Assembly (NCBI RefSeq): GCF_002902405.1
Contig: NZ_PPQS01000048.1
Coordinates: forward strand, 107,786 to 151,462
DNA from: Staphylococcus schweitzeri
GTDB lineage: Bacteria; Bacillota; Bacilli; Staphylococcales; Staphylococcaceae
Direction: 5' to 3'
DNA length: 43,677 bases
Positions 1-8,931 of this stretch are shown piece after piece. Under the pieces are notes generated by a model. That model did not search any database. It had not been told where the DNA came from and worked only from the letters and a program-made list of their open reading frames with translations. Every line of letters begins with the position of its first letter. The stretch's first letter is position 1. The position numbers were made by a program, and so were the translations under genes.

Positions 1-48
1 ATTAATTTCATAGAAACAAGTAATCTGTGTTTTATTATGGTCTTTGAA

Positions 49-75
49 TAAAAAAACTCTTCATTTAAAAATGAA
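49..75 (-). terminator. Probable terminator of the threonine dehydrogenase gene
   Basis: Read on the minus strand, a TTCATTT/AAATGAA stem with a two-base loop is followed by GAG and a run of seven T. It lies about 115 bases after the stop codon of the SDR gene at 190. The stem is AT-rich and weak. The first 190 bases of the window hold no other feature that I can support. Confidence 0.5.
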
Positions 76-189
76 CTACGCCTATAAATTCAATATCAAT
101 AGTAAGTAATACTGAAATTAATATAGTAGTTTATTTAAAAGAAGAGTAATTTAAAATGGTAGTCCGTGTAATAGAGTGAACGGAAATGA

Positions 190-1155
190 TTATTTATTAT
201 TTTTAACGGTATCTTTTTGTTTAATTGCTTCTAACATTAATTTTGTCATACTCGCTAAATCATATTTTGGATCAAAGCCCCATTCGCCACGTGAACAACT
301 TGTATCGATAGAATCTGGCCAGCTATCAGCAATACTTTGTCTAATAGGATCAACATCATATTCTAATTTAAATTCTGGATAATATTCTTGAATTGCTTCT
401 TTTACCATTTCAGGATCAAAGCTCATTGCACTTAAATTATAACCATTCCTTGTTTCCAGTTTAGCATCGTCAGCTTCCATAAGTTTAATAATTGCATCAA
501 TCGCATCATCCATATACATCATATCCATATATGTTCCTTTATCAATGAAACTTGTATAGTGGCCATCTCTAACTGCTTTAAAGTAAATTTCAACTGCATA
601 GTCAGTTGTACCGCCTCCTGGTTCTTTAACATGGGAAATTAAACCTGGAAATCTTACACTTCTTGTATCGACACCAAAACGTTTAAAGTAATATTGGCAT
701 AGCAATTCTCCAGCCACTTTATTAACTCCATACATAGTTGTAGGTTGCTGAATTGTAACTTGTGGCGTATTTACTTTAGGAGTTGATTCTCCAAATGCAC
801 CAATTGAGCTTGGCGTAAAGAAATGTAAGTCATATGTTCTTGCAGCTTCTAATGCATTCATCAAGCCACCCATGTTTAAATCCCATGCAAGAATTGGATT
901 TTTTTCTGCAGTCGCGGATAATAACGCTGCCATATGCATTAAACTATCAGCTTCAAAGTCCCTAACCAACTCAAACATGCGGTCGCGATCTGTAACATCT
1001 AATATTTCAAATGGTCCATTTTGAACTGGTGAATCTGCTTCAGGTTCTCTAATATCCGTAGCAAGAACATTGTCTGTACCATAAATTTCTCTACATTTAA
1101 CAACTAATTCTGTACCAATTTGTCCTAACGCACCAGTTATCATAATTTTTTTCAT
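190..1155 (-). CDS. SDR-family L-threonine 3-dehydrogenase (often annotated NAD-dependent epimerase)
   Basis: The 321-residue protein has an extended short-chain dehydrogenase fold. The Rossmann glycine motif GALGQIG is at 8-14 and the catalytic YxxxK pair is Y142/K146. Beyond the generic fold it carries the blocks typical of short-chain L-threonine 3-dehydrogenases of animals and bacteria: [31 protein letters not shown] and VDPIRQ followed by IADSWP. These point to NAD-dependent oxidation of threonine to 2-amino-3-ketobutyrate rather than sugar epimerisation. The ligase that would use this product, Kbl, is encoded 3.2 kb away on the same strand. The start is the ATG at 1155, preceded by AAAGGAG. 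An upstream in-frame extension has no ribosome binding site. A cre-like site lies upstream. I am sure of the family and fairly sure of the substrate. Confidence 0.85.
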   Translation of the reverse strand: MKKIMITGALGQIGTELVVKCREIYGTDNVLATDIREPEADSPVQNGPFEILDVTDRDRMFELVRDFEADSLMHMAALLSATAEKNPILAWDLNMGGLMNALEAARTYDLHFFTPSSIGAFGESTPKVNTPQVTIQQPTTMYGVNKVAGELLCQYYFKRFGVDTRSVRFPGLISHVKEPGGGTTDYAVEIYFKAVRDGHYTSFIDKGTYMDMMYMDDAIDAIIKLMEADDAKLETRNGYNLSAMSFDPEMVKEAIQEYYPEFKLEYDVDPIRQSIADSWPDSIDTSCSRGEWGFDPKYDLASMTKLMLEAIKQKDTVKNNK

Positions 1156-1236
1156 AGAAATATCTCCTTTGTCTCTTCTATATAGCCTTAGTCCATCACA
1201 AACGGACATAACATTCATTTTCACTATAATTATAAT

Positions 1237-1251
1237 ATAAAAGCGCTTACT
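1237..1251. promoter_or_regulatory. cre-like (CcpA) site upstream of the threonine dehydrogenase gene
   Basis: The 15 bases around AAGCGCTT match the cre consensus WTGNAANCGNWNNCW with one mismatch (A for G at position 3). The site lies just upstream of a TATAAT-like -10 on the minus strand, about 85 bases before the start codon. This is the expected place for catabolite repression by CcpA. Confidence 0.5.
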
Positions 1252-1386
1252 TGTATATATGGCATGTACATATAGATTAGTTCGCATATATTAAAATTAA
1301 TATTGATTTACAAATCATAAAAGCTCTTATTTGCAACTTCATGACAGATTCTTTTATTATTACGCTATACTTTATTAAACATGTGT

Positions 1387-3021
1387 TCACATATTTCTTA
1401 GCTGTTGAACTTCTTTTATGATATGTGCTTTTTTATAACCATGGATATCATGTAATGATTTATATGCTTTGAATAATTTTTCATATCGTTGTACTTTCTC
1501 AGCTTCCGGCTCAATTTCATATAGTATTGGCTCTTTCATCGCATCAATAGCCTCGTGTATAGAGTTGTGTGCTCCACCGCATACAGCTCCTAGTATAGCA
1601 GCACCTATTGCTGGTGCATATTCACTATCCATTACGACTAATTTTTTATTTAAAACATTGGCATATATATCCATCATAATTGCATTCTTTTTAGGTATCC
1701 CACCACAAGCGAATACTTTCTCTACTTCCATATGCCAATCTTGATATTGTTGCATAATCATCTTTGTTCCAAATGCAGTTGCTTCCAAATAAGCTCTATA
1801 AACTTCCTCATGTTTAGTTTGTAAAGTTAATCCAAAGAGACATCCTGTTAAATTGGTATCGCTTAATACACTTCTATTTCCATTATGCCAATCAAGAGCA
1901 ACGAGTCCACTTTCTCCAGGAAGCTGATGTTCTATTTTCTCATTCATCAATTCAAAAACTGTGATGCCTCTTTTTTCAGCTTCATCAACATATGATTTTG
2001 GTGATTGTTTAGCAACATATTCAAACAAGTCACCTACTGCTGATTGACCAGCTTCATATGCATATAATTCAGGGATAATAGCTCCTTTAACAGAGCCTGA
2101 AATACCAGGAACTTGATGTTGTTTTTCATTTAACATCAGATGACATGTACTCGTACCAATTACCATTGTCATTTCTTTGTCTTTTTCGGATCCTATACCT
2201 AATAAGCTAGCATGTGCATCGATGATAAATGGACTTACCCTAGTTTCTTTTGACAGTCCTAATTTTCGAGCCATATTTTCAGATATTTTACCTACTGATT
2301 CCCCAATATTTACAATAGGTGCAGATACTTTTTCTTTAATAACTTCAGACAATTTAGGGTCAATTTTATCAAATAAATCATAATGAAATCCTGCAGTTTC
2401 TTCCCAAAATGATTTATATCCTAGCCCACAATTTGAGCGTATATTTTTATTAGTTAACTTATTAACAATCCAATCTCCTGCTTCCATGATATAAGCTGTT
2501 TTCTCTATAATTTCCGGTGCTTGGTTCATAACTTCCATAATTTTGGGAATCATCCATTCACTACTCACATTATACCCATAATGTCCTAACCACTCATTTT
2601 TGTTTTCTAAAGCTGTTTGATATAATTTTTCTGCTTCTTTATGTGCGCCATGGTGTTTCCATAATTTTACATAAGCATGTGGATTATTTTTAAATTGCTT
2701 TAAATTATGAATAGGATTAAGATATTTATCAGTAAATATAACAGTAGATGAGGTGAAATCTATACCAATACCAACAATCATAGCTGGATCTATTTTGGAA
2801 TCAGTTATTAAGTGTGCTATACCTTCATCTATGATTTCTAGATAATCATTACTATTTTGCAATGCATATGTATGTGGTATTTTTAAACCATTGAGTTCAT
2901 TTTCAATCACACCATGTGTATAATCTTTTACAAATTTTGAAACAACTTGACCGTTTGCTGTATTAATTAAAAATACACGCCCTGATGCAGTTCCAAAATC
3001 TATTCCAATACTATAAGACAT
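1387..3021 (-). CDS. araB: FGGY-family carbohydrate kinase, ribulokinase type
   Basis: The 544-residue protein has the two actin-like domains of FGGY kinases. The N-terminal phosphate loop is in IDFGTASGRVF (about residues 7-17), and a conserved ACGGIPKKN stretch lies near residue 430 in the ATP-binding half. Length and sequence match the staphylococcal protein annotated as L-ribulokinase, which would phosphorylate ribulose in the cytosol. No araA, araD or arabinose transporter gene is nearby, so the true substrate is open. The start ATG at 3021 has GGGGGAAAG upstream. A cre-like site 38 bases upstream suggests glucose repression. It sits between hchA and the threonine dehydrogenase gene, with 231 bases between it and the latter. 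Confidence 0.85.
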   Translation of the reverse strand: MSYSIGIDFGTASGRVFLINTANGQVVSKFVKDYTHGVIENELNGLKIPHTYALQNSNDYLEIIDEGIAHLITDSKIDPAMIVGIGIDFTSSTVIFTDKYLNPIHNLKQFKNNPHAYVKLWKHHGAHKEAEKLYQTALENKNEWLGHYGYNVSSEWMIPKIMEVMNQAPEIIEKTAYIMEAGDWIVNKLTNKNIRSNCGLGYKSFWEETAGFHYDLFDKIDPKLSEVIKEKVSAPIVNIGESVGKISENMARKLGLSKETRVSPFIIDAHASLLGIGSEKDKEMTMVIGTSTCHLMLNEKQHQVPGISGSVKGAIIPELYAYEAGQSAVGDLFEYVAKQSPKSYVDEAEKRGITVFELMNEKIEHQLPGESGLVALDWHNGNRSVLSDTNLTGCLFGLTLQTKHEEVYRAYLEATAFGTKMIMQQYQDWHMEVEKVFACGGIPKKNAIMMDIYANVLNKKLVVMDSEYAPAIGAAILGAVCGGAHNSIHEAIDAMKEPILYEIEPEAEKVQRYEKLFKAYKSLHDIHGYKKAHIIKEVQQLRNM

Positions 3022-3058
3022 TTTCTTTCCCCCGAATCTCTTTTAACTGCTTCTACTC

Positions 3059-3073
3059 TAGTAAGCGTTTTCT
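3059..3073. promoter_or_regulatory. cre-like (CcpA) site upstream of araB
   Basis: TAGTAAGCGTTTTCT fits the cre consensus WTGNAANCGNWNNCW with one mismatch at position 2. It lies 38 bases upstream of the araB start codon, where CcpA binding would block or follow the promoter. Confidence 0.55.
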
Positions 3074-3127
3074 TAAATCATACTCGTAATAGACACTATT
3101 TTACAAGTCTTGCCTTAAAAATCGTTA

Positions 3128-3163
3128 TAAAAAAGATCCCTCATAAAAATGAGAGACCCTTTT
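3128..3163 (-). terminator. Intrinsic terminator of hchA
   Basis: On the minus strand a ten-pair stem with two G-U pairs (GGTCTCTCAT with ATGAGGGATC, loop TTTT) ends in a run of T. It starts about 20 bases after the hchA stop codon. Confidence 0.85.
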
Positions 3164-3179
3164 AGTTGATAATCAATTA

Positions 3180-4055
3180 TTAGTCTTGAATAACCTTTAA
3201 CATTTCATTAACTGCTAATTTACCTAACTCATTTGAAGCAAGTGGACTATCACCTGTAAGTAGCTTGCGATCTTTTAAAGTTTTACCTGTCATATCGTCA
3301 TTAACAACTTTTAATCCTTGTTTAGTTAATAAATCAGCAACTAACCATTTCAAACGACCAGGTAAATATCCTATTTCAATATTAGCACCTTCATCTAGTG
3401 AATCAGGGAATACACAAACAGAGTATCCTTCTAATGGAGATTTATCTCTGTTAAGTCCTGCTGAAAGTAGTGCGGCTGGTCCATGACATAATGTAATTAT
3501 AAATCGTTCATTTTCCAATGCCCAATCTAATGTTTGTTGAACATCTTCACTTTCTGAAATACCGACAACTGCAGCATGTCCACCTGGAATAAATACTGAT
3601 AAATAGTCTGAATCTGGCCCTAGTTCATTTTTGATTACGTCAGATAATTTTTTAGGTTGCTTTAATTTTTCTTTTAATTTGTTATAAGTGCTCAGTACTA
3701 CTTCGTCTTCAGTCGGCATAGCCCATAGTTCCAATTTAGCAGGGTAACCTGATAAAGTTGCAACATCAACATCAAAACCAGCTTCCATCAAATGATGTAA
3801 AGGTAATAACATTTCAACTGGATGATTACCAGTTGAGAACATTTTGCCGTTTTCTAACAATACATATCTTTCTTCTGCAGCAATCATCAATACTTTCCAT
3901 TTACCTTCTTTATATGCATCTTTATGTTCTACACCATCAAAATCAGTTTTAGGTGCAGTATATTGACTTAATGAATATGGTGAGGGGAAAAACGCGTTAT
4001 CTTCAGCTTTATCTGGAGTTGGTTGCTTACTTAAATTATTTACATCTTGTGACAT
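3180..4055 (-). CDS. hchA: DJ-1/PfpI superfamily protein Hsp31 (glyoxalase III / protein deglycase)
   Basis: The 291-residue protein matches the Hsp31/HchA branch of the DJ-1 superfamily in length and sequence. The nucleophile elbow is TLCHGPAAL, with the catalytic Cys at 190 followed by His 191. The N-terminal cap carries the STGNHPVE block near residues 74-81 that is typical of HchA rather than of small PfpI proteins. The family acts in the cytosol as a stress chaperone and removes methylglyoxal or its adducts; which activity matters in vivo is debated. It is a single-gene unit with its own promoter and a strong terminator. The ATG at 4055 is the only good start. Confidence 0.92.
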   Translation of the reverse strand: MSQDVNNLSKQPTPDKAEDNAFFPSPYSLSQYTAPKTDFDGVEHKDAYKEGKWKVLMIAAEERYVLLENGKMFSTGNHPVEMLLPLHHLMEAGFDVDVATLSGYPAKLELWAMPTEDEVVLSTYNKLKEKLKQPKKLSDVIKNELGPDSDYLSVFIPGGHAAVVGISESEDVQQTLDWALENERFIITLCHGPAALLSAGLNRDKSPLEGYSVCVFPDSLDEGANIEIGYLPGRLKWLVADLLTKQGLKVVNDDMTGKTLKDRKLLTGDSPLASNELGKLAVNEMLKVIQD

Positions 4056-4100
4056 AGCTAATTCCTACTTTCTCTCTATATTTAATATAACTATAGACAA

Positions 4101-4129
4101 ATAATACGCTCATTAAACATTTATGGCAA
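4101..4129 (-). promoter_or_regulatory. Predicted sigma-A promoter of hchA
   Basis: On the minus strand TTGCCA (4124-4129) and TATTAT (4101-4106) are separated by 17 bases. They lie about 50 bases upstream of the hchA start codon. Confidence 0.6.
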
Positions 4130-4270
4130 TGAATTAGCTGTCAGCCAAAAACATGTGTTTACTTAAACTTTCGCTATAAATTCTCGATTTTTTATCTTCT
4201 AACGATTTATTTTAAGTGGTAAAAGTCTTTTGAAAATTAAATTAGTTTCCAAATTTCTATTCAATATAAT

Positions 4271-4308
4271 AAAAAGAAACCCACGCTATATTTTATCGTG
4301 AGTTTCTT
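4271..4308 (-). terminator. Intrinsic terminator of kbl
   Basis: On the minus strand AAGAAACTCACG pairs with CGTGGGTTTCTT around an 11-base loop and runs into a T-rich tail. It begins 12 bases after the kbl stop codon. Confidence 0.85.
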
Positions 4309-4319
4309 AAGATATAACA

Positions 4320-5507
4320 TTAAATTAAATTCATTTGTTTTCCAACTTTTTCATAAGCTGCAATTGCTTCATCTAACATTTCTTTTGAATGTGCAGCTGT
4401 AGGCATATTTCTAACGCGTCCAGTACCTCTTGGTACAGTTGGAAATACGATAGACTTAACATAGACGCCTTCATCTTTTAATCGTTTACTAAATTCTTGT
4501 GTTGTTTTTTCATCGCCAATAATCACTGGTGTAATAGGTGTTTCAGACTCACCGGTATTATATCCTAATTTCGACAAGCCATTTTTTAAATACTTGGCAT
4601 TTTCCCATAACTTGTCATGTAATTCAGTTGAAGCCATTAACTTTTTAACTGCTTCTGTAATTGCTTTAGTATCTCCAGGTGCTAATGATGTTGAAAATAA
4701 AAATGGTCGAGACTGAACTTTCAACCAATCGATTAATTCTTTTGTACCTGCAACATAACCACCAACGACTCCAATCGCTTTAGATAAAGTACCTATTTGG
4801 AAATCAATTTTATCTTGTAAGCCAAAATGTTTAACTGTTCCAGCACCTTTACCCATTACACCTGAACCATGAGCATCATCAACATAAGTTAATAAACCAT
4901 ACTCTTCAGCAATTTCAACAATTTCGGGTAATTTAGCCACATCACCATCCATACTAAATACGCCATCAGTGATATACATCACTTTATTGTATTGACCTGA
5001 TTCAACAGCTTCCTTTGCTTTAGCACGTAAATCATCCATATCTGAATGGTTAACTCGAATAATTTTAGCTTTAGATAAACGACAACCATCGATAATCGAT
5101 GCATGATTAAGTTCATCTGATAAAATTGCATCATTTTTATTCATTACAGCAGAAATAGCAGCCATATTACAATTAAAACCTGATTGATACGCAATTGCTG
5201 CCTCAGTACCTTTAAATTTTGCTAATGTTTCTTCTAATTCATCGTGTAAATCCAAAGTACCATTGATTGTGCGCACAGCACCGGCACCTACACCATGTGA
5301 ATCGATTGCAGCTTTAGCAGCATTTTTTAAATCTTCATTTGTTGCTAGTCCTAAATAATTGTTTGAAGATAAGTTAATATATAATTTCCCATTGATTTTA
5401 ATTTTTGGTCCGTTCGCACCTTCAATTGTATCAATTTCATTGTACAAACCATTATCTTTTAGATAATTTATATTTTCTTCTAAAAATTCATGTAATGATT
5501 GAACCAC
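4320..5507 (-). CDS. kbl: 2-amino-3-ketobutyrate CoA ligase (glycine C-acetyltransferase)
   Basis: The 395-residue protein is a fold-type I PLP enzyme of the alpha-oxoamine synthase family. The cofactor-binding DDAHGSG is near 210-216 and the Schiff-base lysine is K243 in GTLSKAIG. It cleaves 2-amino-3-ketobutyrate with CoA to glycine and acetyl-CoA, the second step of threonine breakdown. The related enzymes 8-amino-7-oxononanoate synthase (BioF) and serine palmitoyltransferase are alternatives. No biotin genes are near, and a threonine dehydrogenase candidate is close by, so Kbl is favoured. The start is the GTG at 5507, preceded by AAAGGGGG at normal spacing. An ATG 15 codons upstream lacks a ribosome binding site. 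Confidence 0.92.
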   Translation of the reverse strand: MVQSLHEFLEENINYLKDNGLYNEIDTIEGANGPKIKINGKLYINLSSNNYLGLATNEDLKNAAKAAIDSHGVGAGAVRTINGTLDLHDELEETLAKFKGTEAAIAYQSGFNCNMAAISAVMNKNDAILSDELNHASIIDGCRLSKAKIIRVNHSDMDDLRAKAKEAVESGQYNKVMYITDGVFSMDGDVAKLPEIVEIAEEYGLLTYVDDAHGSGVMGKGAGTVKHFGLQDKIDFQIGTLSKAIGVVGGYVAGTKELIDWLKVQSRPFLFSTSLAPGDTKAITEAVKKLMASTELHDKLWENAKYLKNGLSKLGYNTGESETPITPVIIGDEKTTQEFSKRLKDEGVYVKSIVFPTVPRGTGRVRNMPTAAHSKEMLDEAIAAYEKVGKQMNLI

Positions 5508-5677
5508 AGTATATAATCCCCCTTTAGTATTGTTATGTAATACCCTAATCATACAGGAATTTTAAAAAACTTGAAAGCCTTATCAATTAATATGAAATAT
5601 ACTAAAGCAATCATTTGGAATGATAAATTCATTAAATGTTATACTATAATCAATATTTCAAGAAAGTAGTGATTAAG

Positions 5678-6850
5678 GTGTTAGATTGGTTTCAATTAGC
5701 TAATAGTAAAGAAAATAAAACAATTCAACTTAGAAGGTATTTACACCAATATCCTGAATTGTCATTTGAAGAATTCCAAACACATGATTATATTGTTAAC
5801 CAATTAAGCCAACTATCATGTGATATTGAAACACCTATAGGCAGAAACGGTATTAAGGCAACATTTAAAGGTAATGGAAATGGTCCTACAATTGCATTGA
5901 GAGCAGATTTTGATGCATTGCCTGTCGAAGAATTAAACGATGTTCCTTATAAATCTAAAAATCCTGGATGTATGCATGCTTGTGGTCATGATGGTCATAC
6001 AGCAATTTTATTGACTGTCGCTGAAATATTAGATGAACATAAACAATTATTGAATGGTAATGTAGTATTAATATTCCAATATGGAGAAGAAATAATGCCG
6101 GGTGGTTCACAAGAAATGATTGATTCTGGATGTTTAGAAAATGTAGACAAAATATACGGGACACATCTATGGAGCGGTTATCCTACGGGTACAATTCATT
6201 CACGTGCTGGCGCTATTATGGCATCACCTGATGAATTTAGTGTCACAATTAAAGGTCGTGGTGGACATGGCGCTAAACCGCACGAAACAATTGATCCGAT
6301 TGTAATCATGGCTGAATTCATCTTGAGTGCACAAAAAATCATATCTCGTACCATTGATCCAGTAAAACAAGCAGTACTCTCATTTGGAATGATTCAATCT
6401 GGTACATCAGATAGTGTTATTCCAGATCAAGCATATTGCAAAGGGACCGTTCGTACATTTGATTCAAATATTCAAGACCATGTGATGCATAAAATAGATA
6501 AATTACTTCAAGGTTTAGCAATTGCAAATGATATTGAATATGACTTGAATTACATTAAAGGTTATTTACCAGTACATAATAATGAAATGGCGTATCAAGT
6601 TATTAAATCAGCAACAAATGACTTGCACTTAAGGTTTAATGAATCAGATTTAATGATGATTGGTGAGGACTTTTCACATTATTTAAAGGTTAGACCTGGT
6701 GCTTTCTTTTTAACTGGCTGTGGCAATGAAAATAAAGGTATTACTGCACCACATCATAATCCAAAATTTGATATCGATGAAAAGTCATTGAAATATGGTG
6801 TTTCAGTTTTCTTAAAAATATTAGAACTAGAACGCGTATTTAAAAGTTAA
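5678..6850 (+). CDS. M20-family metallo-amidohydrolase (N-acyl amino acid / hippurate hydrolase type)
   Basis: This cytosolic zinc peptidase-like enzyme of about 390 residues probably removes an acyl group from an N-acylated amino acid. The metal-binding motifs are visible: ALRADFDALPVEE near residues 73-85, MHACGHDGHTA near 99-109 and YGEEIMPGGS near 135. HGAKPHE belongs to the dimerisation (lid) domain, and MIGEDFSHY lies near the C-terminus. The natural substrate cannot be read from the sequence. It is transcribed away from kbl and ends in a perfect 19-bp hairpin. The start is uncertain. The GTG at 5678 (MLDWFQ) fits staphylococcal relatives but has only a weak ribosome binding site; the ATG at 5636 gives a longer form. 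Confidence 0.88.
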   Translation: MLDWFQLANSKENKTIQLRRYLHQYPELSFEEFQTHDYIVNQLSQLSCDIETPIGRNGIKATFKGNGNGPTIALRADFDALPVEELNDVPYKSKNPGCMHACGHDGHTAILLTVAEILDEHKQLLNGNVVLIFQYGEEIMPGGSQEMIDSGCLENVDKIYGTHLWSGYPTGTIHSRAGAIMASPDEFSVTIKGRGGHGAKPHETIDPIVIMAEFILSAQKIISRTIDPVKQAVLSFGMIQSGTSDSVIPDQAYCKGTVRTFDSNIQDHVMHKIDKLLQGLAIANDIEYDLNYIKGYLPVHNNEMAYQVIKSATNDLHLRFNESDLMMIGEDFSHYLKVRPGAFFLTGCGNENKGITAPHHNPKFDIDEKSLKYGVSVFLKILELERVFKS

Positions 6851-6891
6851 CCAAATATAAATGATTATAAAGGTTTGGTAAATAAATCAAT

Positions 6892-6948
6892 GAAATGCAC
6901 CCTTCAAAGTAGACATTGAAAAAATGAAAACTTTGAAGGGTGCATTTC
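6892..6948 (+). terminator. Intrinsic terminator of the M20 gene, dispersed hairpin family
   Basis: GAAATGCACCCTTCAAAGT (6892-6910) pairs perfectly over 19 bp with its complement at 6930-6948, around a 19-base loop. No clear T-run follows on the plus strand, so termination efficiency is uncertain. The hairpin shares 15 bases, including loop bases, with the one after nupC. Confidence 0.7.
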
Positions 6949-6950
6949 AC

Positions 6951-7040
6951 AATGTCCTATGTTCTACAATGTTATATTGGCAATAGTTGACTGAATGAAA
7001 ATGCGCTTGTAACAAGCTTTTTTCAACTCTAGTCAACCTT
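6951..7040. repeat. 90-bp dispersed repeat, copy 1
   Basis: This block matches 20853-20942 with 7 differences and no gap. It contains an imperfect 50-base stem-loop at 6987-7036 (outer arms TTGACT/AGTCAA, inner GCTTG/CAAGC). It is fused on its right side to the STAR array. Similar sequence is common between S. aureus genes, as far as I recall. Confidence 0.85.
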
Positions 7041-7230
7041 GCCGGCGGGGCCCCAACACAGAGAATTTCGAAATGAAATTCTACAGGCAATGCAAGTTGG
7101 GGTGCGAGGCCACAACAATGAGAAATTGGATTTCCAATTTCTACAGGCACTGTAAGTTGGGGTGACGGGGCCCAACAAAGAAGGTGATGGAAAGTCAGCT
7201 TACAATAATGTGCAAGTTCGGAGGGACAAC
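7041..7230. repeat. STAR-type repeat array with 60-bp period
   Basis: The minus strand carries three or four versions of the STAR core TNTGTTGNGGCCCN, at about 7048-7061, 7107-7120, 7167-7179 and a decayed one near 7222-7231. Units start at 7081 and 7141 (ctacaggca) and again at 7201 (decayed), giving an exact 60-base period. Between cores are AT-rich palindromes, AGAATTTC/GAAATTCT at 7060-7080 and AGAAATTGGA/TCCAATTTCT at 7120-7142. STAR elements are known intergenic repeats of S. aureus and relatives. Confidence 0.85.
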
Positions 7231-7438
7231 ATAATAAATACTTTTTCTTTAGAAATTAGTATTTATTATGTATGAGTTTTACTCATGTATTCCTTTTTTA
7301 AGTACACTTAGATGAGCTAATGTGTACGAACCACTAATGCTTTATTTTGAAGTGGTTCTTTATCATTTCGTTACCCCGCCTCTTATTTTTATTTAGTTAA
7401 TTAATTTATCAGTTACATTTAAAAAGGCACTATGCCTT
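7229..7438. other. Row of stem-loops in gene-free DNA, possible small RNA
   Basis: Five inverted repeats stand in a row. They are a perfect 14-bp stem (7229-7242 with 7258-7271), ATGAGT/ACTCAT (7272-7286), GTACAC/GTGTAC (7302-7327), GAACCACT/AGTGGTTC (7328-7358) and AAGGCA/TGCCTT (7424-7438). With the two repeats to the left they fill the 678 bases between the M20 gene and tuf. I find no credible open reading frame. Whether the stretch is transcribed cannot be told from sequence. Confidence 0.4.
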
Positions 7439-7469
7439 GCACTTGATCATGTACACATATTCTAAAAAG

Positions 7470-7504
7470 CAAAAAAAGATCCCTCAATCGAGGGATCTTC
7501 TTTT
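7470..7504 (-). terminator. Intrinsic terminator of tuf
   Basis: On the minus strand a ten-pair stem, AAGATCCCTC with GAGGGATCTT, has a four-base loop and is followed by seven T. It lies 25 bases after the tuf stop codon and ends the long translation operon. Confidence 0.95.
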
Positions 7505-7528
7505 ATATAAATTCTAAGAAATTAGAAA

Positions 7529-8713
7529 TTATTTAATGATTTCAGTAACAACGCCTGATCCAACAGTACGTCCACCTTCACGGATTGAGAAACGAGTACC
7601 GTCTTCAATCGCGATAGGAGCGATTAATTCTACTTTCATTTCAACGTTATCACCAGGCATTACCATTTCAGTACCTTCTGGTAAGTGTACAACACCAGTT
7701 ACGTCAGTAGTACGGAAATAGAATTGTGGACGATAGTTTGAGAAGAATGGAGTGTGACGTCCACCTTCGTCTTTTGATAATACATAAACTTCTGCTTTGA
7801 ATTCAGTATGTGGTGTAATTGAACCAGGAGCAGCTAATACTTGACCACGTTGTACGTCTTCACGAGCAACACCACGTAATAATGCACCGATGTTGTCACC
7901 AGCTTCAGCGTAGTCTAATAATTTACGGAACATTTCAACACCTGTAACAGTTGTTTTAGATGTGTCATGTAAACCGATGATTTCAACTTCTTCACCAACT
8001 TTGATTTGACCACGTTCAACACGGCCTGTAGCAACAGTACCACGACCAGTGATTGAGAATACGTCCTCAACTGGCATCATGAATGGTTTGTCAGAATCAC
8101 GTTCTGGAGTTGGAATGTAAGTATCTACAGCTTCCATTAATTCTAAGATTTTTTCTTCGTATTTAGCATCGCCTTCTAAAGCTTTTAAAGCTGAACCAGC
8201 GATTACAGGTACGTCGTCACCTGGGAAGTCATATTCGCTTAATAAGTCACGAACTTCCATTTCTACTAATTCTAATAATTCTTCATCGTCAACCATGTCA
8301 ACTTTGTTTAAGAATACTACTAATGCTGGTACACCAACGTTACGTGATAAAAGAATGTGTTCACGAGTTTGTGGCATTGGACCGTCAGCAGCAGATACTA
8401 CTAAGATACCACCGTCCATTTGAGCAGCACCAGTGATCATGTTTTTAACGTAGTCAGCGTGTCCTGGGCAGTCAACGTGAGCATAGTGACGTTTGTCAGT
8501 TTGGTACTCAATGTGAGAAGTATTGATTGTGATACCACGTTCTTTTTCTTCTGGAGCATTGTCAATCATGTCGTATGATTGTGCAACTGAGTCACCATTT
8601 TTAGCTAATACAGTAGCGATAGCTGCTGTTAAAGTAGTTTTACCATGGTCAACGTGACCGATAGTACCGATATTGGCATGTTCTTTAGAACGATCGAATT
8701 TTTCTTTTGCCAT
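7529..8713 (-). CDS. tuf: Elongation factor Tu
   Basis: EF-Tu brings aminoacyl-tRNA to the ribosome as a GTP complex. All 394 residues are present. The G1 loop is GHVDHGKT at 19-26, DCPGH is the G3 motif and NKVD the G4 motif; the two beta-barrel domains follow and the protein ends in VVTEIIK. It is the last gene of the L7Ae-like-rpsL-rpsG-fusA-tuf row and also has a good promoter of its own in the 218-base gap after fusA. From memory, two residues (K in GDAKYEE and K in VEMKVEL) differ from common S. aureus EF-Tu, a hint of a sister lineage. Confidence 0.98.
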   Translation of the reverse strand: MAKEKFDRSKEHANIGTIGHVDHGKTTLTAAIATVLAKNGDSVAQSYDMIDNAPEEKERGITINTSHIEYQTDKRHYAHVDCPGHADYVKNMITGAAQMDGGILVVSAADGPMPQTREHILLSRNVGVPALVVFLNKVDMVDDEELLELVEMEVRDLLSEYDFPGDDVPVIAGSALKALEGDAKYEEKILELMEAVDTYIPTPERDSDKPFMMPVEDVFSITGRGTVATGRVERGQIKVGEEVEIIGLHDTSKTTVTGVEMFRKLLDYAEAGDNIGALLRGVAREDVQRGQVLAAPGSITPHTEFKAEVYVLSKDEGGRHTPFFSNYRPQFYFRTTDVTGVVHLPEGTEMVMPGDNVEMKVELIAPIAIEDGTRFSIREGGRTVGSGVVTEIIK

Positions 8714-8759
8714 TATAAAATCTCTCCTATTCTGATTAAAAATAATATTTAAATTTATC

Positions 8760-8788
8760 TCTCATGATAGTTTCTCACCATCATGAGA
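8760..8788 (-). promoter_or_regulatory. Stem-loop in the tuf 5' untranslated region
   Basis: A perfect 9-bp stem, TCTCATGAT with ATCATGAGA, around an 11-base loop lies between the predicted tuf promoter and the start codon. It has no T-run, so a role in mRNA stability or translation is more likely than termination. Confidence 0.5.
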
Positions 8789-8828
8789 AGATTATTTATA
8801 GCGATTGCAAAAAGAATTTTACAATTCT

Positions 8829-8857
8829 TTTATAATGCATTCATCCCAAAAAATCAA
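8829..8857 (-). promoter_or_regulatory. Predicted sigma-A promoter of tuf
   Basis: On the minus strand TTGATT (8852-8857) and TATAAA (8829-8834) are spaced by 17 bases. They lie about 115 bases upstream of tuf, giving it expression beyond read-through from fusA. Confidence 0.65.
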
Positions 8858-8931
8858 ACTATAAAGATGATAGCTTAGAATTAAGCTCATCTAGTATTTT
8901 AACCTAGGCTAGCTAGTCAAAACAAGTTATA

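Noticed and set aside
6947..7150. Short minus-strand open frame through the 90-bp repeat and STAR array
   Set aside because: It runs through two repeat families that are non-coding elsewhere, and the repeat periodicity is not a multiple of coding signals.
7041..7230. CRISPR array suggested by the 60-base period
   Set aside because: Repeats are imperfect, the spacers are palindromes rather than unique sequence, no cas gene is near, and the core is the STAR motif.
8811..8830. AAAGAATT/AATTCTTT inverted repeat near tuf
   Set aside because: It overlaps the predicted -10 box, so it would not be fully transcribed. It is probably a by-product of AT-rich sequence.
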